Assembly: GCA_900239685.1 (NCBI GenBank)
Contig: OENT01000339.1
Span: forward strand, 62,001 to 126,000
Source of the DNA: Rotaria macrura
Lineage: Eukaryota > Rotifera > Eurotatoria > Philodinida > Philodinidae
Length of the DNA: 64,000 nt
Reading direction: 5' to 3'
Part shown: positions 48,878-59,837 of the stretch, piece by piece
Layout: each line of letters begins with the position of its first letter
How positions within the stretch are numbered: position 1 is the stretch's first letter
The notes under the pieces: generated by a model
What the model was told of the DNA's origin: nothing
What the model saw: the letters and a program-made list of their open reading frames with translations, nothing else
Database searches by the model: none
Position numbers and translations under genes: made by a program

Positions 48878-50535
48878 ATGACTATACGATATTTTTTACT
48901 TATCACTACCATTACCGGTAAGCGTACATGTGATATCTTATTTTAGGTTATTTGATCATTTTCATATGTACTGCATTTTCATCGTTGATTGAATATGCCT
49001 TTTAAAAATAGAGAAGACGACGTCTACATAGATCTAATATAAACAAAAATCATTCAATTAAAGACACTTTTTTTTTATTCTTCTGTTTGATTGCGCGTGC
49101 TCTACCCGTTAAGTCAAGGTAGGCATAGCTAATTAATCCCCCGTGTTTATAACAACAATATTTACGTGGCAAGAAAGAAAGAAAGACGATTTCTTTCCAT
49201 TGTTGTTTGCCGAAGGCCGCATGCATCCCGAAAAAAAAATGTTAAGATAACAGTACGGTGCCTTGGTCACTAAAGAAATCGATTTCTATGTAGTATTGCT
49301 CATTTTGTTATACTCGATCAAGGAATCCATATTGAGCATTACAATTGAAAGAACAGTTGGACAAGATGAAAGAATTCTTTTATTAATATGATAGTGGCAA
49401 GACAGCAAATCATAATAGACCCCGCCCTATGAATGATCATTAAACTGAACAGCAGGAGAAGATATATATATATATATATATATATCTGTTAGAAGCACAA
49501 AGTATTAGAAGCTATTTTCTTTTTGTCTATTCTTTTAAATATTTGATTAAACATTTCTAGGTATTGCATGTTCGTCGAACATCCGGTATATAAGTGGAGA
49601 ACTTGATTCCGCTATCTCATTTCGATGTGAAATTGCTCAATTGCCATTCAATGCCGTTGTACGTTTTCTATATCTTCGTTTCCTATTTTGCTTACTTTTC
49701 ATCTGTATCTAACTACTAAATTCGTAGATTACTTGGGTGCATAGACCGAAAATTCCCACAATAAATGGTATTAAATGGTTACCATTATATGCCAATGCAC
49801 GACGTTTAACTCAAAATAATCGACGGTTTATAGTTGATTATAGTGGTTATAATGTACAAACACAAACACATTTATCAATATTAACAATAAATCAATTAAA
49901 TCTATCCGATGAAGGAATCTACATGTGTAAATCAAATCAACATCAATCAATAGCCAATGTCTACAATTTAACTGTAACTCGTAAGAGAATAGTTTCTAGT
50001 TGCCCTTGTTTTTCGATAAAAGAATAAAAAAAAAACAGCGAAATGATGTTTGTTTTTTCTTATTTGAAGCGGCAATGAAAATTCATCCGAATGATGGTAT
50101 TATTGAATTAAATCATTTTCAACGATCTATTAATTTGTCGTGTACGGTACGAGAACTGCCAACAAACGTAATTGATCCATTAAAAATAAAATGGTACCAT
50201 AATAAACACCAAATAAATCAACATAAGACTTCACACTTGATTAATAAATATCCACATCACAATCAAGCAACTTTAATACTATATATACATAGTTTATCAG
50301 TGAATGACTCAGGCTTATTTCAGTGTATCTATAATAACGGTATCATAAACAAAGAAGTTCAACTATTTCATACATCTACGGGTAAATAGATATTCTTCTT
50401 CCTATATGATATTAGTTATCAATTCAATAACTATGTATTTTAGTGCTCGAATACTCTAAATCGTTAAGTCGAATGCTAGTGCCGTCATGGATATTTTTAA
50501 GTTATATGATGATCATAATATCTATAACAATATGA
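48878..50535 (+). CDS. Two-Ig-domain cell-surface protein
   Basis: Five exons (48878-48917, 49561-49658, 49728-49980, 50070-50381, 50444-50535) give about 264 residues. The first exon encodes a signal peptide start (MTIRYFLLITTIT), followed by GIACSSN. The first immunoglobulin domain has the Cys pair ISFRCEI and DEGIYMCKS with Trp in ITWVHRP. The second has INLSCTV and DSGLFQCIY with IKWYHNK. The last exon ends in a hydrophobic run (SWIFLSYMMIIISITI) right before the stop, so the protein is either GPI-anchored or inserted by a short C-terminal membrane segment. This order is typical of small IgSF adhesion or receptor-modulating proteins. Exons match domains roughly one to one, as usual for this superfamily, and introns are phase 1 at the domain edges. 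A specific orthologue is not recognised. Confidence 0.82.
49461..49486. repeat. (AT)n microsatellite
   Basis: About 12 AT units in the first intron of the Ig-domain gene, about 75 bp upstream of the second exon. Confidence 0.9.
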
Positions 50536-52012
50536 TGATGGACGAATTATCTCTTCTATTTTGTCGCTTTTTGGTGCATGTGTGTCGCACAGTGTTGGCT
50601 ATCTTGTTCGGTTCGACTTTTTTCTTTTTGGCTTGTTTGCATTTCTTTTTTTTTTCTGTTCATCGATCCAAATTACAAATGAAGATGACAGTAGACTATC
50701 TCAATATAAAGCCTTGTCATTGAACTAGTTGTAAGCGTATTCACAAGAGAATATCCGAAAAGGGAAAAGTCAAACAATGAATTTTTACATATCGATAGAG
50801 GTTTCTATCATCATTCATTGCCCTTGAAATATGCCGCTCGACATATTTCCAATTATAGTTATATTAGGAATGTAAAAAAGGAAATGTGAAGTACAAAAAA
50901 CTGATGACAAATATTGAACAGAAGCAAGAGTGAAAACAATTTTCTTCCTCAATATTGTTTGAATTTCTTATGTTACACTCACTTAGTTATTATTACATCA
51001 TCATCATTATCATCGTATCTAAAAATAATCATCCTTGTGTGACTCTCTCTCTCTTTCTCTCTTACATCGCTCATCCGGGAAATAGCAACAGAACGGATTA
51101 GTAGTTGGGCTACTACTACAACTACTCATACTACTAACACTACTACGGGCAATTGATACATTGGGAATATTTAGAATGGATATCCGGCTTAAAATGACAA
51201 ATCTGATGTACAAACACGGGTAGATCGGATCTATTCAAAATATAAGAACATTTCGTGAGATTCTAAAATAAATTGATTAGTTAAATTACTCATTTACAAT
51301 TGATATGATTTACTTCCTGCAAAAGACATACAGAGTTCGGATCCAGATCTACCTTGAAATTCAATACCAACACACTATTAAGTAAGGGAATGAATTCGTC
51401 ATTATTCTATAAGAGATAACAACCGTACGCTAACTGGTGGCTTATTCAGAAATTTCCTTCATAAACAATTCACAACTGCACATACCGTAATCATAAAAGT
51501 GTTCAGTAAATTTTGAAAAGTCGTCTGACAGAAGGCATCAACGCCATGCATATTTTCTGGCTTGCGTTCCATAAGATTTACTCGGACAATAGAAACGCCA
51601 GTAAAGGACACGTATAGTAAATTTTAATAGTTTACTTTGCTTTTACATCGAAACAACGATCTATTGCAAATTTCCTCCAAATACTAAAAGCATGAAAATG
51701 TTAAAAACAAACAGTTACCTCAAGTCTGTAGGCCGAAAATCTGTTGAATGCCGAAAACAAACTGTATTTTTCTGTTCAACCTTTCGCATCCAAACCAAGA
51801 AACGTTCTAGTGTAACAGGTCTGGAATCTCAAATAATTCAGCTATAAATCCATAAAAACCATGCATCATTCGTGCCGAATTCAAGACGACCTTTCCGAAG
51901 AGTAACATTGTAAAAATGAATTCATTATAGGACTACAAGGACAGTGATCGAACCAAAATATATACAAGCGTTCAATACAATATTTAATAAAAGCAAAATG
52001 CAAAATACAATT
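50536..52012. other. 1.5 kb gap, nothing recognised
   Basis: Between the Ig-domain gene and duplicated copy A. A CTCTCT run at about 51043-51062 and an ACTACTACTA run at about 51110-51145 are low-complexity. No exon seen. Confidence 0.45.
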
Positions 52013-53205
52013 GATTTACATTACAAATCAAAACTTTGTTCGTCATCAATATGAAAATGTCTCGTACGAACACGTTCACGTAATACTGCTACATCACATA
52101 CATATTCACAAGGAACTTTCGAGCATACTAGTTCACTTGAAATGACTGTTACAAGTTTGTTTTTATTCCATGTTAATAGTTCATTGTATGTTTCGTATAA
52201 GATGANGACATTTCAACATGGATTTCGTAGCTGTAGTAAGTTGTGTTCGACGACGACGTGGTGGAGGAGGTGGTGGCGGTGATGATGCGAATACACTCTC
52301 GTGTTTATCGAGGAAAGCAATGATAGACGATCGACATCGAGGTGCAGCTGAAGGTAAATCTTCAACTTCGAGAATAGTTCGAGAAGCGTACGTTGAGGAA
52401 TTACTCGAGACATTCGAAGAGATCGATGATAAAGACGTTGATGATTGCATTAGAATCTAAATCAAATACTCATATGTAGCAGTTATGATTTTGACTACTG
52501 TGATAGAGTCAGTTATGATTTGAATGCACTTCTATTGGGATGCACTTGTTTTTATTACTTCGCTTGATGGGTGTGATATTTCAATTAGAAGAGAAGATAT
52601 GCATTTATTCAATCAATCATTCAAGTGTTCACGGTATGCATACTTACCGATGTGTGAGAGTTCGTTTTGTTAGAATCGAATGTATCAATATACATACACG
52701 TTTATGTGTGCCAAATGAAGGAAACAGTGATTCTGCATATTTCTATAGATGAAGATTACATAGAAGTGGATTTAATTGAAATTGTCGACTAATGTTAATG
52801 AATACTAAACGACTTACATCGATTCAATTCAATCAATTAGACTCTGACTTGTTTCTTCGTTTTTGTCTCTCTATCTGTTTTTAATAAACGAATGAAGCGT
52901 CACTTCTCTCTTCAGTGATCAAATACTTGTGATGATGGCCATTTCCTTTTGTATTCGTTTTCGCTCATGAACGTTATCATTCGATTAGATCGAAATTGAC
53001 TGAACGAAGAACAAAAGAAAAAATTGTTGTTTATAGTAAACAATGCCTAAAGGAAGTGGAGATGGAAAGAGTTGTTAGAAATTTGTTAAACCTTGTTGAT
53101 ATGTTAAATATATATATATAATGACAGAATGGTTTATAGGTGGAAATGAGCTGCATGAAGTTATCTGTTATGTGATTGTTAGATAACTTACCAATTAACA
53201 CTAAT
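52013..53205. repeat. Tandem duplication, copy A
   Basis: Matches copy B (54205-about 55515) in the same orientation. 52013-52205 is identical to 54205-54397, and 52207-about 52455 matches 54590-about 54840 with one difference seen. Upstream of the gene (about 52465-53205) the match drops to an alignment with many substitutions and indels. Copy A lacks 54398-54589 of copy B and has a single N there. Confidence 0.85.
52022..52450 (-). pseudogene. SH3-like gene copy A, interrupted at N
   Basis: The 5' part (start at 52450) encodes the same Ser-rich, proline-tract N-terminus as copy B through about residue 82. The 3' part (52205 down to the stop near 52022) encodes the same C-terminal end. Between them an N at 52206 replaces 192 bp of copy B, removing about 64 residues including the first half of the SH3-like domain. 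Read across the N as one base, the frame is lost and stops shortly after. Whether this is a real deletion or an assembly gap cannot be told from sequence alone. Confidence 0.6.
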
Positions 53206-54204
53206 CTCTCGATTGTTATGAGAAAATCGTATTAACTTCTTCATTTGTCGTCGTCATAGACGACGAGAACAAAGAATGAATTTATGTGCATATGTTTCCT
53301 ATATATTATAGCATGTATGCTATGCCAAAAAATAACATCCAAGCCAGCTCAATCAAATCACGGTCGGAAAGAAATATGAGTTTTTCTCAGTGATTCTAAG
53401 GCAATGTAAATAAATGCTCAATGTGTTTCTTTTATTGCATAATTATCGTTGATTGTTTTCGTTTCTGTCATAACTTATTAGCCCAAGGGTGAAGTTACAA
53501 AAGAATCTATAAGAATGATGACACAAAGTCATAATGTATCTACTTGAGTGAAACTCGCAAGTGAATAAAGAACATGAAATGCGTACGTGCTATTTCTTTT
53601 ATCAGAATGAGTCGGATCGCTCATCTATGCGGTCTTCTTGGAAGCCGAACTGCGTAACAAATCGTTTGTTATTCATTCATGTATTCGTGAGTATCCTTAA
53701 GTAGACCTGTGTGACAAACTTCTAACAGTTTATGTCTTTGTCGAAATACGTTGACTTTGAAAGCTGAACGGTATTTTTTGAAGACCAAATTTCTCGGCCG
53801 CATCTAAAAAATGACTATGTCAGTGGAAGAGCAATGCCCTAGAATAAAGTGCTACGCTTCTCGATATCCAACTACGGTAGAAGCGTAACACAAGTTCAAC
53901 TTGGTATCTTATACTCCTAGTAACAAAAAAAAGCTGTTTCCAATCTTTCCGCTCCCGTTCTATGTAACACTCTTTAAGAGATTATGGATTCTTCAACAGC
54001 AACAACACCGACATTACTTCTTCATAATCCCATGTTTCACATCTATTGAGAAGAGATACGAAGTGTGAAAAAAAGAATTCTGACCAAGTCATTTCTTCCA
54101 ATAAAAGAAACTTAGTTCACTTTTCAAGCGATATAAGATACATGTGGCGGAACGCGAATTCCTTAGTTGCTTTTATTTCATTAAAACAATTGAAAAATAC
54201 GAAT
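53206..54204. other. Spacer between duplicate copies
   Basis: About 1 kb separating copies A and B. No gene recognised. It is expected to hold the 3' flank of copy B. Confidence 0.4.
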
Positions 54205-55515
54205 GATTTACATTACAAATCAAAACTTTGTTCGTCATCAATATGAAAATGTCTCGTACGAACACGTTCACGTAATACTGCTACATCACATACATATTCA
54301 CAAGGAACTTTCGAGCATACTAGTTCACTTGAAATGACTGTTACAAGTTTGTTTTTATTCCATGTTAATAGTTCATTGTATGTTTCGTATAAGATGACAA
54401 AAGTACCTTGTCTCATCGAAAAACGACAGCCACATTTACATTCATAGTCATTGAGAACAAGAAGTAATCGATGGTGATGACATAATTTCGAGAAGAATTG
54501 TTTTCGAATACTCGAATCGGACAGTTTTGTTGGAGCAGGTAAACCCAGAGGTGACGAAGTGGACGAAAGACACGTCCGAAGGAGATGTCGACATTTCAAC
54601 ATGGATTTCGTAGCTGTAGTAAGTTGTGTTCGACGACGACGTGGTGGAGGAGGTGGTGGCGGTGATGATGCGAATACACTCTCGTGTTTATCGAGGAAAG
54701 CAATGATAGACGATCGACATCGAGGTGCAGCTGAAGGTAAATCTTCAACTTCGAGAATAGTTCGAGAAGCGTACGTTGAGGAATTACTCGAGACATTCGA
54801 AGAGATCGATGATAAAGACGTTGATGATTGCATGAGAATCTAAATCAAGTGAATGTATACGAGTGTTGAAATAATCGGAGACGGACAACTCAAGCAAATA
54901 TCGAATGGTAATGAAATGGCAAGTTTTATATGACGACGAAAATATAGAAAAACAGTCTCTTACCGATGTGAAAGAATTCGTTTTATTTCAATCGAATGAA
55001 TCAATACAGATATACCTTTACATGTGATGAATGATTGAGATTGTGATTCTGCGTATATTTATAGATGAAGTGAGCACGTAGAGGCGAGTGTAATTGAAAT
55101 TGTTGACTAACGTTAATGAATTCGAAACGGCTTACATCGATTCAATCCAATCAATTAAACTTTGACTAATTTCGTCGTTTTTCTCTCTCTCTCTTTCTGT
55201 TTTCAATAAACGAATGAAACGTCACTTCTCTCTTCACTGATCAAACACTTGAGATGATGTCCAATTTCTTTTGTATTCATTTTCGTTCATAAAGATTATC
55301 ATTCGATTAGATCGAAAATGACTGAACGAAGAACAAAAGATAAATTTGTTGTTTTTAAAAGTGCCTAAAGGAAGTGGAGATGGAAAGAGTTGTTAGAAAT
55401 TTGTTAAAGCTGGTTGATATGTTAAATATTTATGCAGCAATTGAGTGGTTTGTTTGTGACAATGAACTGCATGAAGTTAAATATTATGTGATCATTCGGC
55501 AACTTAACAAATAGG
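54205..55515. repeat. Tandem duplication, copy B
   Basis: Complete copy, including the intact gene at 54213-54833 and about 0.7 kb of upstream flank that aligns to copy A's flank only imperfectly (for example the shared GCCTAAAGGAAGTGGAGATG word near 53046 and 55361). Confidence 0.8.
54213..54833 (-). CDS. Small protein with proline tract and C-terminal SH3-like domain
   Basis: Intact single-exon frame of 206 residues. Residues 1-30 are Ser/Thr-rich; 58-64 is a seven-proline tract followed by RRRR. Residues about 125-185 fit an SH3 pattern: VLNDYEC in the place of the ALYDYEA motif, RFSMRQGTFVILYE for the first strands and RT-loop exit, a Trp at 158 and VPCEYV for the VPxNYV end. It has extra cysteines (CKCGC, and LVCSKVPCEYVC). 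A small adaptor whose proline tract could bind its own or another SH3 domain is a reasonable guess, not shown. The plus-strand frame through the glycine run is an antisense shadow. The second copy at 52022-52450 is broken. No orthologue is recognised. Confidence 0.6.
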   Translation of the reverse strand: MQSSTSLSSISSNVSSNSSTYASRTILEVEDLPSAAPRCRSSIIAFLDKHESVFASSPPPPPPPRRRRTQLTTATKSMLKCRHLLRTCLSSTSSPLGLPAPTKLSDSSIRKQFFSKLCHHHRLLLVLNDYECKCGCRFSMRQGTFVILYETYNELLTWNKNKLVTVISSELVCSKVPCEYVCDVAVLRERVRTRHFHIDDEQSFDL

Positions 55516-57527
55516 TATATCTGTGGCGGAGCTGTTGAGTATACTGTAACATCATGCTTTTCAAGCAAGCTGTAGAGAAACTAAAATGTCTTCAAGCTGT
55601 GGAATTGTATTAGTAAAGGGCAGTCATGACGATTGAATAGAAACAAAACTTAGTTAATGCAAATTGTATAAATTACTTCGCTAGTGGAGGTACTGAATGG
55701 TGAATCGTTAGGAAGTTCGTTTCGGTCAATGGGCGATAGAAATAGAGACTTGTACACTGGTATTTGATCAGAGTTACGTGATCATCGTGAGTCATGGGTA
55801 AAATTGTATAGTACTGCTGGAAGGTACAGAATGCACAATGATCATTAGTAATGATTGACAAAACAATTCATTTTTCTTTCGTGGAATGTTCGAAAGAATA
55901 AGCACATTCACAACAGGGAAGCCAAGCATTAAGATTATTAATGTTAGAGAAAATTGCTAGCAATGTTCAAAACTATGAAGCACAGGTTTTCACAGAGCTA
56001 GGCGAGTATAAACTTTTTCCAGTACGAATACGACTAAAATGGTACTTGAGTACGAGTATTTCGCCCAGCTCTCGTTTTGCATCACTGTTCTTGTTTTCAG
56101 GATGTTTTTCAAGACCAGAAAGTCGTCTCTATTGTTTAAGGTGGCCGCTGTATCGTAGGGGTGAAAAATATGACTCCTACGTTGTATTGAAATCTTACAA
56201 CGAAAACGACAACAGAGCTTGTGTAAAGAAAACCGCCAGATTTAAATCGAATTTTCCCTTCATTGAAAGAGAAGGATACGCTAGAACTTGGATTTCTTCT
56301 TCGAGATCGAATTTTCGTAGTGTTTCAGACGACAACTTTCTACTCAGATGACTTTTAACGTAGGCGATTTTATCGAAATCATAAGTGAATAAATTCAAAG
56401 ATGCTTTGGAGTTGCAAGAGCTAAGCAAATCTTAAATTGTTTGCGAGAAGGATAAACATTTCTAAGCAAGCTATCAAAGGCGTAGGCTCTTCTAAATACT
56501 TCTTATTAATTGGAATAAGAAACATCTTCGTATTATTGATGACAGATATCATTCTTCTGGTGTATCATTTTCTAAAAAATATATTCGAACTGAATTTTGT
56601 TTAATGGTTTTGTACCACATGGAAGTCTATTGGTTACCACTTCATGTTCAATATACAACATGCTCTATGAACTTTTGACGTACTGAATACGAATTTATCA
56701 AGAATATTTTCTTGTGAAATTTAATATAAATAAATTCAAGACTTTTGTTAGTTGGAATAATAAAGATCATGTTTCATTGCTACATGATAATATCCATTGT
56801 GTTAAATTAAATTATTGCTTTTGTTCATAATCGAATGAATTAGATTGCCTCATACCTGTTCGAAATCAGTATGAGCACTATGTGGATCACGATGTTGTTT
56901 GATTCCTGTTCGGAAATGATCATTAGTTGCACGTCTGGATAATTGAGACCAATTCATGATGAAATTCTAGTTCATTATGCTAGTTTTCAAAGGTTCTGAA
57001 AGCTTTGAGAACTAATGTAACTCTGATTGACGTATCGTTGACTTCACATGTATTTTCGAAGAAATTTGTGAATGTAAGTATAGAAGCTGGTGTTAGTCGC
57101 CTTCCAATTCCATCCCTCGCCACAGACCATTACAGGACAGATATTCAATGCTGACCGCGGCTATCAGGATCCGATAATGGACAAGTGCTGCATCTGTTTA
57201 TGTCATGAAAAAGAGACTCGAAACACATCCACACTGGATTACTATAATTTTATTTCCACAGAAGAATTTGTATTGTTATTCTTTCAATTTTTCCTCACTA
57301 GAAAAGACTTCAGCTTCAAAAATCGAAGCTAAAATACTGTCGATTAACATATTGATTTCATTGTTCTAAGTAATATATTCTCTCTTCAATATCCTCTTCA
57401 ACCTGAACATGAGTCAATGAATCTTCATACAAAATTTTCTCGATACGACAGTCTTCATTCCTTCGTATGACATTTAAGACGGTCACCAAAAAGAAACTAA
57501 ATAATAATCTTTGGTGTTATGGCTTAG
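55516..57527. other. 2 kb gap with small inverted repeats and a transposase-like fragment
   Basis: The plus frame at 55941-56351 (136 codons) contains a hairpin (GAGCTAGGCGA at 55995-56005 with TCGCCCAGCTC at 56061-56071), so I do not treat it as a gene. At 57090-57260 a short frame has ITGQIFNADRGYQDP, which recalls the DRGY motif of some DDE transposases. No complete gene is visible. Confidence 0.35.
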
Positions 57528-58836
57528 TAAAGCCCCCGACACGTTAGAAGACCCCCTTGGATAAATGAAGCAAAAGACATATTAGAAGACCTGATAAAAT
57601 CGATTTTTTACAAATAATTTATGGAGATTATTAAATTTTTAGGATTTAAGTCCATAATTGTATCGTAGATAAGTGCGAACAATATTTTGCTTTCTTTATG
57701 AAAATTATGCTTCAGTTCGAAGTGAAAAAAGTCTTGCGAAACAATCAATTAGAAACAACTGTGTAGTAAAAAATGCATTGCTTTAGAGAACACATATTAT
57801 GGGATCTTTTTAGTGCTCTTTTACAGCATATAATGAAAGAGTTAGTATGGTCCTCTATATAAAAACATTTCTCATGGTCTTGAGTTATAATGAACTCAGT
57901 GAAGAACCTTGAGTGTAGCGTATGAAGAAATCTTTGTAAAATAGTAGTATAATAGGTGAAACTTCGTTGTGTAATAAGTAAAAAGTCGAATTATCCGCAA
58001 CTTCTCGAAATTCTGATACATATTCTTCACAAACCTTTCTGTCATAATTGAAAAGAACGTGAGTTCATGTATATACGCTCGAGGTAGAAATGAATAAGAA
58101 AATCTTGATTCGACGATATCTTCGTGCGAATACAGTCCCCCTCAGCTTAATTCAATCGAATAAGATTATTTGACAATTCGATTTGCTTTTCTTCTCTAGT
58201 ACGCATCAGTGTTTTGTAAGCACTTCTCATGAGACTCAGAACGCATTTCTATTCTCAATAAAACCTAAAGTCGTTTTTATAAAAGACCAAGAAAACAATA
58301 CAAAATGTGTATCCAACTACTCTTTTTTATTACTTGCTTATTCTTAATACAAACATATTCATTGAAGTTGACTTGAGACTAATAAATATGCTATTAGTTT
58401 ATAGACTTTCATGTGAACAGATTCCATAAATTCGAGTCAAAAATCATCAAGAAAAATTTAATTTATTGAGTTTGACAAAACAAGTTAATTCTTTTTCTGA
58501 GTTATGTGGTTATTGAGAAGTTAAAATTTGGTCAACGGCAGATCTAATCTTTTAGAAAAAACAAAGATGGCAGATATTTTATCAAGGTGTTCGGATACGT
58601 TGTCTTTAATATTCTAAGAATATTTATTATCAATGATATACTCTCTTTTTCACAAGATAGCATTTGTTGCTTTCTCATTACACACATGTCGAATAAGTAA
58701 AACAAACTTTTTCGAACAATTGTATAGAAGAAAAATGAATTGAAACAAAGATTTGTTGGATACACTGTTGAAAAATATAACTTTTCTCGGGGACAAAATA
58801 GAAGACCCCAAGTCTTCTAATGTGTCGGGGACTTTA
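57528..58836. mobile_element. 1.3 kb non-autonomous DNA transposon with TIRs
   Basis: Left end TAAAGCCCCCGACACGTTAG (57528 on) and right end, read as reverse complement from 58836, TAAAGTCCCCGACACATTAG match at 18 of 20 positions and continue into AAGAC. A TA at each end (57528-57529, 58835-58836) fits a TA target duplication as in Tc1/mariner elements. The interior is AT-rich and without a transposase; its internal frames on the minus strand are short. TAGAAGACCCC words near both ends relate it to the intronic repeat at 2288-2660. Confidence 0.7.
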
Positions 58837-59837
58837 GAAGTTGTCGAATTAATGATGGACATATTCTCTTTGATTTAATCGGATTCTTCTCTGATGTTAG
58901 AACCAGAAAGCGGTAGGAAAAGTCAATTATTCTTAAATTATATCATATGCATCAAGTCAATATGGTTTGAGTACAAGTTTCTTTTCATTCATTTCCGGAC
59001 CCTGTTTATTATATGGCTAGGGTAATAACAGATGTATTCTTTTTGGAAATTATTACTCGTTTGTTGATAAAATCGACTTCCTTATTGAAACTTTAGGATA
59101 ATGCTCTAGGTCCTGTTTTCTACTCGTAGATTTTCAGCTCCTGAATATGTTTAATACAAGACGTACCACTCTATTGGCCTAATAGATGAAAGTTTGAAAG
59201 CTTTCAAATTCAAACTGTAATGATCCTGATTTTGAGAAGGAAAGGTATTCGTCATCACTTTACACAATCCTCTGATGCAGAATTCGTTTTTCCAAAACGT
59301 TCGACAAGATTTTTCTAAGCAATCAGCATAGTTATCATTTTCCTACGGGATATGAGAAACGAATTGAAAAATAATGGATTTGAATAGGACTTACTACACG
59401 AAAAATTGCATCTGAATACATGGATAACGATATTTCTGTTGTTGATTCGACGTATTCTATAGAATATCGACAGAAGATAGGGTCACAAAAGTTTTTTCTC
59501 GGCTTTCAAATAATTCATACGATCCGCATAATGTTCGAACATAATGTGTAACTTTACTGTATTCTTGAATATAGAGAAACGATTTTGAATGAGTATTTTT
59601 CGTTGCTAATCAAGTTTTAGAAGGAGTGATACTTGAGTTCCTAATAAACTATTTTTCTAAATTTCACAACCAAGAAATATAAGACTCACATGGTAAACAC
59701 TGATTGTAAAAAGATTTACTGTATTCAGAATGGATGACAATGATTTGGATCGTTTAGTGAAATTTTGCATTTTGAAAAACGAATGAAATCATTTTCATTT
59801 TGTTTGAAACATTAACATCTAACAGAAACTGTCAAAG
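58837..59837. other. 1 kb gap, nothing recognised
   Basis: AT-rich with dense stops in every frame. Confidence 0.45.

Noticed and set aside
52218-52460. Plus-strand frame with a seven-glycine run
   Set aside because: It is the antisense of the proline tract of SH3-gene copy A; the frame at 54559-54843 is the same shadow of copy B.
55941-56351. 136-codon plus frame
   Set aside because: Contains an inverted repeat, shows no domain and has no splice partners.
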